Shown: positions 51,364-60,469 of the stretch, one piece after another | Layout: every line of letters begins with the position of its first letter | Position numbering within the stretch: the first letter of the stretch is position 1 | Origin: Streptococcus canis | GTDB taxonomy: Bacteria; Bacillota; Bacilli; Lactobacillales; Streptococcaceae | Reading direction: 5' to 3' | Assembly: GCF_900636575.1 (NCBI RefSeq) | Contig: NZ_LR134293.1 | Span: 555,001 to 619,000 of the forward strand | Length of the DNA stretch: 64,000 nucleotides | Position numbers and translations under genes: made by a program | Notes under the pieces: generated by a model | What the model was told of the DNA's origin: nothing | The model's database searches: none | The model's input: the letters and a program-made list of their open reading frames with translations, nothing else

Positions 51364-51791
51364 ATGGTTTTCTTTACCATTATGCATCCTTTGTCTAATT
51401 TACCAGCTTACATTTTCCTTGAGACAGATGATGACCAGATGATTTCAAAAAGGATAGCTGGTAAGAGTTTAACCATTGCTTTTGTGATTATAGCAGTGGT
51501 TGTATTGACAGAGCATGCTATTTTTTCTTTGGACATACTATTATTTGCTGGATTTGGTACAATAGCAACTGCTATTACCTTATTTCAAGGAGATTGGGAA
51601 TACCGTATCCTAACATTGACAGTTTTTTGCTCCTTTGTTTATTAACCTATCTTCTTTTGCTCAGTGCTAAACAAATTGCTCACTTTTTAGGCAAAAATAT
51701 CACGGGCGTTATCACACGAAAGATGGGCTTGATGTTAACAGTCATAGGAGTTCAAATGCTCCTGATTGGTATTCAAGGTGTATTTAAATAA
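51364..51791 (+). pseudogene. MarC/YhgN-type membrane protein, frameshifted
   Basis: The first piece (MVFFTIMHPLSNLPAYIFLETDDDQM...LTEHAIFSLDILLFAGFGTIATAIT) reads to 51645. A second piece in another frame (NIDSFLLLCLLTYLLLLSAKQIAHFLGKNITGVITRKMGLML...GVFK) runs to 51791. Together they match the two halves of the MarC family, but the middle (about residues 65-110 of a normal MarC) is shortened and a frameshift lies near 51600. The N-terminal start is also doubtful. Non-functional by appearance. Confidence 0.7.
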
Positions 51792-51993
51792 CTTGACACA
51801 GTTGTAAACAGGGTTGATAGAATTGTCAACCATTTAACAATAGCCAAGATTGACAATTACCAAGTAATTCTTTAGAATAGATTGTAACAATCGGAATGAT
51901 GGTCAAAGCTCATGAAAATTGTAGGTTTTTTGTCCTGCAATCTTCTCGGGTTTTGGCTCTTTTTATGGTTTGGTCTATGTAGCGAGGAAACAA

Positions 51994-52443
51994 ATGAAAC
52001 AAGATTTTAGAACGACTCGGGGCAAAACAACTTTTAGTTTACGAGCTAGTGCTTTGATTGTTAGAGATGATAAGATTTTTTTAACCAGAGATGCAACTGG
52101 TAAATATTACACGATTGGTGGTGCAAGCCTAGTAGGTGAAAAAACACGTGAGACTGTTTTACGTGAAACTTTGGAAGAAATTGGTATCTCCATTGAAGTG
52201 GAACAATTAGCTTTTGTTGTTGAAAATCGGTTTTATATCAACGATGTTTTTTGGCACAATATTGAATTTCATTATCTTGTACGGCCTTTAGAAGAACCCA
52301 AACTTGAGATGATGGAGAATACCAAGCAACAGGTTTGTGAATAGGTTCCAATTCATGAGCTGGATCAGATTAATTTAGTCCCTGAGTTTTTACAAACCGA
52401 GTTGGCTAAATGGTCGGGTCATATTGTTCATATTGAAGGGTAA
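51994..52443 (+). pseudogene. NUDIX hydrolase with in-frame amber stop
   Basis: The frame starts MKQDFRTTRGKTTFSLRAS after GAGGAAA and contains a good NUDIX box, GASLVGEKTRETVLRETLEEIGI (GX5EX7REUXEEXGU). A TAG at 52342-52344 interrupts it after KQQVCE. The same frame continues without shift as VPIHELDQINLVPEFLQTELAKWSG to TAA at 52443. A single base change from TGG would restore it. The NUDIX fold core is complete before the stop, so a shortened enzyme might be made. Substrate unknown. Confidence 0.8.
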
Positions 52444-52494
52444 ACTGAAGAACATTATTTTTAATTAATAGACTTAAATAAAGGATTTGAAAAA

Positions 52495-54393
52495 ATGACA
52501 CATGAATTTACAGAAAGCTATGATGTTATTGTCGTAGGAGCAGGTCATGCGGGTGTTGAAGCGAGTTTAGCTACCAGTCGTATGGGCTGTAAAACTTTAC
52601 TAGCAACAATTAATCTGGATATGTTGGCTTTTATGCCGTGTAATCCTTCCATTGGAGGATCTGCCAAAGGGATAGTGGTAAGAGAGATTGATGCTCTTGG
52701 CGGTGAGATGGGGAAAAATATTGATAAAACTTACATCCAGATGAAAATGCTTAATACAGGTAAGGGTCCAGCTGTTCGTGCCCTACGCGCTCAGGCAGAC
52801 AAATCTCTCTATGCTCGTGAAATGAAACATACGGTTGAAAAACAAGACAATTTGACTCTTCGTCAGACCATGATTGATGATATTCTGGTTGAAGATGGAC
52901 GAGTTGTAGGTGTTTTAACAGCCACAGGGCAAAAATTTGCGGCTAAGGCTGTTGTAGTGACAACAGGAACAGCTCTACGTGGGGAAATTATTTTAGGAGA
53001 ACTCAAATATTCATCTGGGCCTAATAACAGTTTAGCGTCAGTGACCTTGGCAGATAATTTGAAAAAACTTGGCTTAGAAATCGGTAGATTCAAAACAGGA
53101 ACGCCTCCTCGTGTCAAAGCATCTTCTATTGATTACGATCAAACGGAAATTCAGCCAGGCGATGACAAACCTAATCATTTTTCATTTATGTCAAAAGATG
53201 CTGACTATCTCAAAGATCAAATTCCATGCTGGTTGACTTATACGAATCAAACCAGTCATGATATTATTAATCAGAACCTTTACAGAGCTCCGATGTTTTC
53301 TGGGATTGTTAAGGGTGTAGGCCCTCGTTATTGCCCATCTATTGAGGATAAGATTGTTCGCTTTGCTGATAAAGAACGTCATCAACTTTTCCTAGAGCCA
53401 GAAGGACGTGATACAGAGGAAGTGTATGTTCAAGGGTTGTCAACGAGTCTTCCAGAAGATGTTCAAAAAGAATTGATTCATTCTATCAAGGGACTTGAGA
53501 AGGCTGAAATGATGCGCACTGGTTATGCTATTGAATATGATATTGTTTTGCCTCATCAATTACGTGCGACACTTGAAACCAAATTAATTTCAGGACTCTT
53601 TACAGCTGGGCAAACCAATGGAACATCTGGTTATGAGGAGGCTGCTGGTCAAGGGATTATTGCTGGTATCAATGCTGCCCTTAAAGTTCAAGGTAAGCCA
53701 GAACTTATTTTGAAGCGAAGTGATGCTTATATTGGTGTTATGATTGATGATTTGGTTACGAAAGGAACCTTGGAACCTTACCGTTTATTGACATCACGCG
53801 CAGAGTACCGTTTGATTTTACGTCATGATAATGCTGACATGCGGTTGACAGAGATTGGCCGCAAAATTGGGTTGGTTGATGATGACCGTTGGAATGCTTT
53901 TGAAATTAAGAAAAACCAATTTGATAACGAACTAAAACGTCTGGACAGTATCAAATTAAAACCAGTAAAAGCAACGAATGATCGTGTGCAGGAACTTGGG
54001 TTTAAACCACTAACCGATGCGATGACAGCTAAAGAGTTTATGCGTCGTCCAGAAATTGATTATGCTACGGCAGTTTCTTTTGTTGGCCCTGCGGCTGAGG
54101 ATTTAGATGCTAAAATTATTGAACTTTTGGAAACAGAAATCAAATATGAAGGTTATATTCGCAAAGCCTTAGATCAGGTTGCTAAGATGAAACGCATGGA
54201 AGAAAAACGTATTCCTGCTAATATTGATTGGGATGCTATTGATTCCATTGCGACTGAAGCGCGTCAAAAATTTAAAAAGATTAATCCCGAAACTATTGGT
54301 CAAGCTAGCCGTATTTCAGGGGTAAATCCTGCTGATATTAGTATTTTAATGGTCTATTTAGAAGGAAATAGCAAGGCACGTCGTAAACCCTAA
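52495..54393 (+). CDS. mnmG: tRNA uridine-5-carboxymethylaminomethyl modification enzyme MnmG (GidA)
   Basis: With MnmE, MnmG builds the cmnm5 group on wobble U34 of several tRNAs, using FAD and methylene-THF. The 632 residues begin with the Rossmann FAD site [14 protein letters not shown] (11-24), carry the GTPPRVK motif near 205, and end with the helical MnmE-binding domain. AAAGGA precedes the ATG. Name GidA reflects its origin proximity in many bacteria. Confidence 0.98.
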   Translation: MTHEFTESYDVIVVGAGHAGVEASLATSRMGCKTLLATINLDMLAFMPCNPSIGGSAKGIVVREIDALGGEMGKNIDKTYIQMKMLNTGKGPAVRALRAQADKSLYAREMKHTVEKQDNLTLRQTMIDDILVEDGRVVGVLTATGQKFAAKAVVVTTGTALRGEIILGELKYSSGPNNSLASVTLADNLKKLGLEIGRFKTGTPPRVKASSIDYDQTEIQPGDDKPNHFSFMSKDADYLKDQIPCWLTYTNQTSHDIINQNLYRAPMFSGIVKGVGPRYCPSIEDKIVRFADKERHQLFLEPEGRDTEEVYVQGLSTSLPEDVQKELIHSIKGLEKAEMMRTGYAIEYDIVLPHQLRATLETKLISGLFTAGQTNGTSGYEEAAGQGIIAGINAALKVQGKPELILKRSDAYIGVMIDDLVTKGTLEPYRLLTSRAEYRLILRHDNADMRLTEIGRKIGLVDDDRWNAFEIKKNQFDNELKRLDSIKLKPVKATNDRVQELGFKPLTDAMTAKEFMRRPEIDYATAVSFVGPAAEDLDAKIIELLETEIKYEGYIRKALDQVAKMKRMEEKRIPANIDWDAIDSIATEARQKFKKINPETIGQASRISGVNPADISILMVYLEGNSKARRKP

Positions 54394-54425
54394 ATCAGAC
54401 ATGAAATTGTAATCTCAAAGCGACT

Positions 54426-54462
54426 GACAGCTCTGTATTTCAGGGCTGTTTTATGGTATAAT
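54426..54462 (+). promoter_or_regulatory. mnmG terminator followed by gdpP promoter
   Basis: ACAGCTCTG pairs with CAGGGCTGT around TATTT and is followed by TTTTA (54426-54453). An extended -10 TGGTATAAT (54454-54462) follows at once, 22 bp before the gdpP start. Terminator and promoter are back to back. Confidence 0.65.
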
Positions 54463-54483
54463 AAGGGCTTAAGAGGTTAGAGG

Positions 54484-56460
54484 ATGAAAAGATTTCGTTT
54501 TGAAACCATTCATTTAATTATGATGGGCTTGATTTTATTTGGATTACTAGCACTTTGTGTTAGAATCATGCAATCAAAAATGCTGATATTATCAGCCATT
54601 TTTCTCGTTTTATTATTTGTTGTTGCACTTCTTTGGTATCAAAAAGAAGTTTATGAATTATCAGATTTAGACCATATTGAATTATTAAATGAGCAGACTG
54701 AAGATAATCTAAAAACACTTTTAGATAAAATGCCTGTTGGGGTGGTTCAATTTGATCAAGAGACCAATGCTGTTGAGTGGTATAATCCTTATGCAGAATT
54801 GATTTTTACAACAGAAGATGGCCTTTTGCAAAATCATTTAATACAACAAATACTCACTGAAAAGCGTCGAGGAGATATTTCGCAGACATTTGAAGTCTCT
54901 GGTAATAAGTATACGTCCTACATTGATGTGACATCAGGGATTTTCTACTTTTTTGATAGTTTTGTAGGGAATCGACAATCTGCTGATGCTAGTATGCTAA
55001 GGCCTGTTGTCGGTATTATCTCTGTTGATAATTATGATGACATTACCGATGGTTTATCTGATGCAGATACTTCCAAAATCAATTCATTTGTGGCGAATTT
55101 CATTGATGAGTTTATGGAGTCAAAACAGATTTTTTACCGTCGTGTCAACATGGATCGTTATTACTTCTTTACGGATTTTAAAACGTTAAAAGGTTTAATG
55201 GATGATAAATTTTCTGTTCTGGAAGAATTCCGCAAAGAAGCTCAGGAAGCTCAGCGTCCCTTAACCCTAAGTATGGGGATTTCATTTGGCGAGAAGAAAC
55301 ATAGCCAAATTGGTCAGGTAGCGCTTGAGAATCTCAATATCGCTCTTGTTCGTGGTGGGGATCAGATTGTTATTCGGGAAAATGCCGATCATACCAATCC
55401 AGTTTATTTTGGTGGAGGCTCTGTGTCAACCGTTAAACGTTCAAGAACACGTACCCGGGCGATGATGACGGCTATTTCAGACCGTATTAAAATGGTGGAT
55501 AACGTCTTTATTGTCGGACATAGAAAGCTTGATATGGACGCTCTGGGGTCTGCTGTTGGGATGCAATTCTTTGCAAGTAATATCATTGAAAATAGCTTTG
55601 CTGTTTACAATCCAGATGAAATGAGTCCCGATATTGAGAGAGCTATCGAACGCCTTCAAGCTGATGGAAAAACTCGTCTCATTAGCATTTCGCAAGCCAT
55701 GGGCTTGGTAACCCCAAGATCCCTTTTGGTAATGGTTGACCACTCTAAAATATCACTGACGCTCTCTAAGGAGTTTTATGAACAATTTGAGGATGTTATC
55801 GTCGTGGATCATCATAGAAGAGATGATGACTTTCCTGACAATGCCATTTTAACCTTTATCGAAAGTGGAGCAAGTAGTGCAGCTGAGCTGGTAACTGAAT
55901 TAATTCAATTTCAAAATGCGAAAAAACGCTTGAATAAAATACAAGCCAGTGTTTTGATGGCTGGTATTATGCTTGATACTAAAAACTTTTCTACTAGGGT
56001 AACGAGCCGAACCTTTGATGTTGCTAGCTATTTGAGAAGTAAAGGAAGTGACAGCGTCGAAATTCAGACAATATCAGCAACTGATTTTGATGAGTATAAG
56101 CAGGTTAATGAAATCATCTTACGTGGCGAGCGCCTTGGTGATAGCATCATTGTGGCAGCAGGAGATAATGGTAATCTTTACAGTAATGTGATTGCCAGCA
56201 AAGCAGCGGACACTATCTTGTCAATGGCTCACGTTGAAGCTAGTTTTGTCTTGGTTGAGACAGCATCTCATAAGATTGCTATTTCAGCTAGAAGTCGAAG
56301 TAAGATTAATGTTCAGCGGGTGATGGAAAAATTAGGAGGCGGAGGACACTTTAATCTGGCTGCTTGTCAGTTAACTAATATTAGCCTCCCCCAAGCTAAA
56401 GCGTTATTATTAGAAACGATTGATAGTACAATGAAAGAAACAGGAGAGGTGGAATCATGA
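54484..56460 (+). CDS. gdpP: Cyclic-di-AMP phosphodiesterase GdpP
   Basis: GdpP is a membrane enzyme that cleaves c-di-AMP to pApA and so affects wall stress, potassium balance and beta-lactam tolerance. The 658 residues show two membrane spans (8-28, 33-52), a PAS domain (about 80-150), a degenerate GGDEF domain, and a DHH/DHHA1 phosphodiesterase ([12 protein letters not shown] near 342, VVDHHRR near 440, GGGGH near 618). Its stop overlaps the rplI ATG as ATGA, a link kept in many Firmicutes. Confidence 0.96.
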   Translation: MKRFRFETIHLIMMGLILFGLLALCVRIMQSKMLILSAIFLVLLFVVALLWYQKEVYELSDLDHIELLNEQTEDNLKTLLDKMPVGVVQFDQETNAVEWYNPYAELIFTTEDGLLQNHLIQQILTEKRRGDISQTFEVSGNKYTSYIDVTSGIFYFFDSFVGNRQSADASMLRPVVGIISVDNYDDITDGLSDADTSKINSFVANFIDEFMESKQIFYRRVNMDRYYFFTDFKTLKGLMDDKFSVLEEFRKEAQEAQRPLTLSMGISFGEKKHSQIGQVALENLNIALVRGGDQIVIRENADHTNPVYFGGGSVSTVKRSRTRTRAMMTAISDRIKMVDNVFIVGHRKLDMDALGSAVGMQFFASNIIENSFAVYNPDEMSPDIERAIERLQADGKTRLISISQAMGLVTPRSLLVMVDHSKISLTLSKEFYEQFEDVIVVDHHRRDDDFPDNAILTFIESGASSAAELVTELIQFQNAKKRLNKIQASVLMAGIMLDTKNFSTRVTSRTFDVASYLRSKGSDSVEIQTISATDFDEYKQVNEIILRGERLGDSIIVAAGDNGNLYSNVIASKAADTILSMAHVEASFVLVETASHKIAISARSRSKINVQRVMEKLGGGGHFNLAACQLTNISLPQAKALLLETIDSTMKETGEVES

Positions 56461-56909
56461 AAGTTATTTTCTTAGCAGATGTCAAAGGAAAAGGAAAAAA
56501 AGGAGAAATCAAAGAAGTTCCAACAGGTTATGCTCAAAATTTCCTTATTAAGAAAAACCTAGCTAAAGAAGCTACAAATCAAAGTATTGGTGAGTTAAAA
56601 GGAAAACAAAAGGCGGAAGAAAAGGCCCAAGCTGAAATTTTAGCAGAAGCTAAAGCCGTAAAAGCTGCTTTGGATGATGAAAAAACACGCGTTCAATTTC
56701 AAGAAAAGGTTGGCCCAGATGGGAGAACATTCGGTTCAATTACCGCTAAAAAGATTTCAGAAGAGTTGAAAAAGCAATTTGGACTAAAAATTGATAAACG
56801 CCATATTATCTTGGATCACCCTATTCGTGCCATTGGGTTAGTTGAGGTTCCTGTTAAACTACACAAGGAAGTGACAGCTGAAATTAAATTAGCCATTACA
56901 GAAGCATAA
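56457..56909 (+). CDS. rplI: 50S ribosomal protein L9
   Basis: This 150-residue protein binds 23S rRNA near the L1 stalk and helps hold the reading frame. [33 protein letters not shown] is the rRNA-binding N-domain; a long central helix and a C-domain follow. The start overlaps the gdpP stop by 4 bp, so it is translationally coupled. Confidence 0.97.
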   Translation: MKVIFLADVKGKGKKGEIKEVPTGYAQNFLIKKNLAKEATNQSIGELKGKQKAEEKAQAEILAEAKAVKAALDDEKTRVQFQEKVGPDGRTFGSITAKKISEELKKQFGLKIDKRHIILDHPIRAIGLVEVPVKLHKEVTAEIKLAITEA

Positions 56910-56943
56910 TGCATAAATGAAATAAGATTTGGAGGTGTTGAGG

Positions 56944-58305
56944 TTGCCTGAAGTAGCTGAATTACGAGTTCAACCGCAAGATTTACTAGCGGAACAATCT
57001 GTCCTAGGCTCAATCTTTATCTCACCTGATAAGCTCATTGCAGTGAGAGAATTTATCAGCTCAGACGATTTTTACAAGTATGCTCATAAAATTATTTTTC
57101 GGGCAATGATTACCCTCAGTGATCGCAATGATGCCATTGATGCAACAACTGTTAGAGCGATTTTAGATAATCAGGGAGACCTGCAAAACATTGGTGGTCT
57201 CTCCTATATAGTTGAATTAGTTAATAGTGTCCCAACAAGTGCCAATGCGGAATATTATGCTAAAATTGTAGCTGAGAAGGCAATGTTACGCGAAATTATT
57301 GCCAGATTGACAGATACTGTCAACCTAGCTTATGAGGGTGCTTCTGGTCCAGAAGATATTATCGCTGGAGCTGAAAAAGCGCTCATTGAGATTAAAGAGC
57401 ATAGTAATCGTAGCGGTTTTCGAAAAATTTCCGACGTTTTAAAAGTTAATTATGAAAACTTAGAAGTTCGCTCCAAGCAGACCTCAGACGTTACAGGTTT
57501 ACCAACTGGTTTTAGAGATCTTGACAAGATTACAACAGGTTTACACCCTGATCAGTTAATTATTTTAGCAGCTCGTCCAGCAGTTGGTAAAACAGCTTTT
57601 GTGCTGAATATTGCCCAGAATGTTGGAACCAAGCAAAAAAGGGCCGTGGCTATTTTTTCTTTGGAGATGGGGGCAGAGAGTTTAGTTGACCGTATGTTGG
57701 CAGCTGAAGGAATGGTTGATTCACATAGTCTGAGAACGGGTCAATTGACAGATCAAGATTGGAATAATGTGACTATTGCCCAAGGAGCTCTAGCAGAAGC
57801 ACCGATATATATAGATGATACTCCAGGAATTAAAATCACCGAAATTCGAGCGAGATCACGGAAATTGTCTCAAGAAGTGGCTGGAGGTTTAGGACTGATT
57901 GTAATTGACTATTTACAGTTGATTACAGGAACCAAACCAGAAAACCGCCAGCAAGAAGTTTCTGATATTTCAAGACAACTCAAAATTCTGGCTAAAGAAT
58001 TGAAAGTACCAGTTATTGCCCTAAGTCAGCTTTCTCGTGGCGTTGAGCAAAGGCAAGACAAACGACCAGTGCTATCGGATATTCGTGAATCAGGATCTAT
58101 TGAGCAGGATGCTGATATTGTAGCCTTCTTATATCGAGATGATTATTATCGTAAAGAAGGTGATGATGCTGAAGCAGCTGTTGAAGATAACACGATTGAA
58201 GTAATTCTTGAGAAAAATAGGGCTGGTGCGCGTGGAACAGTCAAGCTGATGTTCCAAAAAGAGTACAATAAATTTTCAACCATAGCCCAGTTTGAGGAAA
58301 GATAA
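56944..58305 (+). CDS. dnaB: Replicative DNA helicase (DnaB; DnaC in Gram-positive naming)
   Basis: This hexameric helicase unwinds DNA at the fork and is loaded by DnaD/DnaB/DnaI-type proteins in Firmicutes. I chose TTG at 56944 (LPEVAELRVQPQDLLAEQSVLGS), 8 bases after GGAGG; an earlier in-frame TTG at 56929 lies before that site. The 453 residues show the N-terminal collar, Walker A ARPAVGKTAF near 209, Walker B LIVIDYLQL and DnaB motif 4 (SDIRESGSIEQDADIV). It is 35 bp after rplI. Confidence 0.96.
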   Translation: MPEVAELRVQPQDLLAEQSVLGSIFISPDKLIAVREFISSDDFYKYAHKIIFRAMITLSDRNDAIDATTVRAILDNQGDLQNIGGLSYIVELVNSVPTSANAEYYAKIVAEKAMLREIIARLTDTVNLAYEGASGPEDIIAGAEKALIEIKEHSNRSGFRKISDVLKVNYENLEVRSKQTSDVTGLPTGFRDLDKITTGLHPDQLIILAARPAVGKTAFVLNIAQNVGTKQKRAVAIFSLEMGAESLVDRMLAAEGMVDSHSLRTGQLTDQDWNNVTIAQGALAEAPIYIDDTPGIKITEIRARSRKLSQEVAGGLGLIVIDYLQLITGTKPENRQQEVSDISRQLKILAKELKVPVIALSQLSRGVEQRQDKRPVLSDIRESGSIEQDADIVAFLYRDDYYRKEGDDAEAAVEDNTIEVILEKNRAGARGTVKLMFQKEYNKFSTIAQFEER

Positions 58306-58321
58306 GAAAGAGAGATAAAAA

Positions 58322-58600
58322 ATGAGTGATGCATTTGCAGATGTTGCAAAAATGAAGAAAATTAAAGAAGATATTAAAGCCCACGAAGGGCAATTAGTCG
58401 AGTTGACACTTGAAAATGGTCGAAAACGTGAAAAAAATAAAGTCGGTAGATTGATTGAAGTTTACAGCTCTTTGTTTATCATTGAATACAATGATAGTTC
58501 AGACGTTCCAGGAGCAATCAATAATTCTTACGTTGAATCTTATACTTATTCAGACATCTTAACGGAGAAAACCTTGATTCGTTACCTAGAACAAGAGTAG
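58322..58600 (+). CDS. veg: Veg family protein
   Basis: This 92-residue small protein matches the Veg family: VELTLENGRKREKNKVGRLIEVYSSLFIIEY and SYTYSDILTEKTLI. Bacillus Veg raises biofilm matrix gene expression by lowering SinR activity, but streptococci lack that circuit, so its role here is open. It follows dnaB by 16 bp and ends in a terminator. Confidence 0.88.
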   Translation: MSDAFADVAKMKKIKEDIKAHEGQLVELTLENGRKREKNKVGRLIEVYSSLFIIEYNDSSDVPGAINNSYVESYTYSDILTEKTLIRYLEQE

Positions 58601-58616
58601 ATAGATATTACATTTT

Positions 58617-58640
58617 AACCTCATAAGAGGTTCTTTCTTT
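58617..58640 (+). terminator. Terminator after veg
   Basis: AACCTC pairs with GAGGTT around ATAA, followed by CTTTCTTT. Confidence 0.65.
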
Positions 58641-58714
58641 ACATTAAAGTTGACAATGTTGTCAATCTTTCCATATCAGATATTGAAGATCAAATAAATA
58701 GGGAGGAAAAACTA

Positions 58715-58743
58715 TTGTAAGTTTTACCTTTTAATGCTATAAT
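58715..58743 (+). promoter_or_regulatory. Promoter of rpsD
   Basis: TTGTAA (58715-58720), a 17-bp spacer and TATAAT (58738-58743), with TG one base before the -10. Confidence 0.8.
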
Positions 58744-58749
58744 GTCATT

Positions 58750-58899
58750 TGTGTGAAATAATAGCAGAAAAATATGAAGCTCGTCAACAGGTGGTTCTAA
58801 ATTTAGTAACCTTTGCTGTTTAGGCGAAGACCCCCTGCACGAATCAGGATTTTTCAAACGGTTATTTCCTCATTATTTATTTAGAGGAGGACATACAAT
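58750..58899 (+). promoter_or_regulatory. Structured rpsD leader, probable S4 autoregulatory site
   Basis: The leader is about 150 bases and has paired segments such as AACAGGTGGTTCTAAATTTA facing TTAGTAACCTTTGCTGTT, and GACCCCCTGCACGAATCAGG. It ends in AGAGGAGG before the ATG. In Bacillus, ribosomal protein S4 represses its own rpsD by binding such a leader. This is assignment by position and length; I could not match a consensus. Confidence 0.5.
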
Positions 58900-59511
58900 A
58901 TGTCACGTTATACTGGTCCATCATGGAAACAATCACGTCGCCTTGGCTTATCGCTTACAGGCACAGGTAAAGAGTTGGCACGTCGTAACTACGTTCCAGG
59001 TCAACACGGTCCTAACAACCGTAGCAAACTTTCAGAATACGGTTTGCAACTTGCTGAGAAACAAAAATTACGTTTTTCATACGGACTTGGTGAAAAACAA
59101 TTCCGTAACTTGTTCGTACAGGCTACAAAAATCAAAGAAGGAACTCTTGGTTTCAACTTTATGGTTCTTTTAGAACGTCGCCTTGACAACGTTGTTTACC
59201 GTTTAGGTCTTGCAACGACTCGTCGTCAAGCACGTCAATTCGTTAACCATGGTCACATTCTTGTTGATGGTAAACGCGTTGATATTCCTTCATATCGTGT
59301 TGAAGTTGGTCAAGTGATTTCAGTTCGTGAAAAATCACTTAAAGTACCAGCAATCCTTGAAGCTGTTGAAGCCACTCTTGGACGTCCAGCATTTGTATCT
59401 TTCGATGCTGAAAAACTTGAAGGTTCATTAACTCGCCTTCCAGAGCGCGATGAAATTAACCCAGAAATCAATGAAGCACTTGTCGTTGAATTCTACAACA
59501 AAATGCTTTAA
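58900..59511 (+). CDS. rpsD: 30S ribosomal protein S4
   Basis: This 203-residue primary 16S-binding protein begins [21 protein letters not shown], a zinc-free form. The S4 domain is at about 92-155 ([41 protein letters not shown]). A strong AGGAGG site precedes it. It is the only ribosomal gene in its transcript, as is usual in Firmicutes. Confidence 0.98.
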   Translation: MSRYTGPSWKQSRRLGLSLTGTGKELARRNYVPGQHGPNNRSKLSEYGLQLAEKQKLRFSYGLGEKQFRNLFVQATKIKEGTLGFNFMVLLERRLDNVVYRLGLATTRRQARQFVNHGHILVDGKRVDIPSYRVEVGQVISVREKSLKVPAILEAVEATLGRPAFVSFDAEKLEGSLTRLPERDEINPEINEALVVEFYNKML

Positions 59512-59542
59512 TGTTAAGATTAGACTTGCTGAAAGCCTACTA

Positions 59543-59567
59543 TTGTGGGCTTTTTGCTTTGTCTTAA
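59543..59567 (+). terminator. Terminator of rpsD
   Basis: AAAGCCTAC pairs with GTGGGCTTT around TATT, followed by TTGCTTT. The DNA from here to 59801 (about 235 bp) has no gene or clear signal that I can see. Confidence 0.85.
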
Positions 59568-59801
59568 AACATTGATTTCTGGGTTTGCTTACCTTTTTGC
59601 TAACCTTGAATTTTAGTTAGATTGATTTTATGGCTGTTTCAAAGAATGAAACAATTTTTAATGTCCTCTAAATGGGTTGGGTGTCATGGAATTCGGTTAG
59701 ATATGGATTCAAGTCAGGGTGATAGATTGGAAAACGAAAACCGTCAGCCAAGTTGATAGTGCAAAGGTCTCAGGGGAAGTAATATGTAATTATCCTATTT
59801 T

Positions 59802-60335
59802 TTAGGAATTTGTGAGCATTTTGAGGACAAAGCGTGCCATTTCTTGTGGCGATTCTTTCTTACCCTTAGCAATCCAACTTTGGCAGACGCCAAAAAAAGC
59901 ATGGGCTAGGTAGATGCTTCGGTACTCTTTTTCTGTTTGAGACAACTCTTCGGTGCGGAACTTGTCCTGTAAATCAGTATTGATGAGTAGGCGAACTTTA
60001 TTGATGATGAAGGTTTGAATCTCTTTGGTACCATTAGCAGATAAGAGAGAAGAGAGAAGTTGTTCTCTTTGGAGAAATTCAAAAACTTCAAGAAAGGCTT
60101 GCTCTTTATTCTGGTATTCTTTTTCAAAAATGTACTCTAGTTTATGAAAAAAGGTCTGCTGGTAATAGTCAATCATTTCATATTTGTCTTTGTAGTGGGT
60201 ATAAAAACTCGACCGGCTAATACCAGCCATTTTGGCGAGTTTAATTGTAGTGATGTCATCAAAGCTCTCTGTTTTTAGTAAGATAACCATTGCTTTTAAG
60301 ATAGCTTGCCTTGTGTTTTCTTTTCGATTGACCAT
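59802..60335 (-). CDS. TetR-family regulator
   Basis: This 177-residue protein has an N-terminal TetR helix-turn-helix (NTRQAILKAMVILLKTESFDDITTIKLAKMAGISRSSFYTHYKDKYEMI). I chose the ATG at 60335 (MVNRKENTRQ), 9 bases after AAGGAG; an upstream ATG at 60368 would be within the operator-like palindrome. The C-terminal sensor part resembles the TetR_C group of DhaS-like proteins. It is divergent from the Pip gene, with operator-like sites near both starts, so it probably represses the pair. The ligand is unknown. Confidence 0.87.
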   Translation of the reverse strand: MVNRKENTRQAILKAMVILLKTESFDDITTIKLAKMAGISRSSFYTHYKDKYEMIDYYQQTFFHKLEYIFEKEYQNKEQAFLEVFEFLQREQLLSSLLSANGTKEIQTFIINKVRLLINTDLQDKFRTEELSQTEKEYRSIYLAHAFFGVCQSWIAKGKKESPQEMARFVLKMLTNS

Positions 60336-60361
60336 TAGCTGACTCTCCTTTTGAACACTTT

Positions 60362-60376
60362 TAGACATAATGTCCA
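60362..60376. promoter_or_regulatory. Operator-like palindrome, TetR side
   Basis: TAGACATAATGTCCA contains the perfect core GACATAATGTC. It shares the pattern ACA-N3-TGTCCA with the site at 60441-60455 and lies just before the TetR gene. Confidence 0.6.
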
Positions 60377-60394
60377 AAAATGAAACCTTTTATC

Positions 60395-60422
60395 TTGTAA
60401 ATTTTGATTTTACTTGTATAAT
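60395..60422 (+). promoter_or_regulatory. Promoter of the Pip gene
   Basis: TTGTAA (60395-60400), a 16-bp spacer and TATAAT (60417-60422). It lies between the two operator-like palindromes. Confidence 0.75.
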
Positions 60423-60440
60423 ATATTTTATCATAATTTT

Positions 60441-60455
60441 TGAACAGTATGTCCA
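60441..60455. promoter_or_regulatory. Operator-like palindrome, Pip side
   Basis: TGAACAGTATGTCCA has half-sites TGAACA and TGTCCA around three bases, matching the TetR-side site. It lies between the -10 and the ribosome binding site of the Pip gene, where a bound repressor would stop the polymerase. Confidence 0.6.
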
Positions 60456-60469
60456 TTTCGGGAGAAAAA

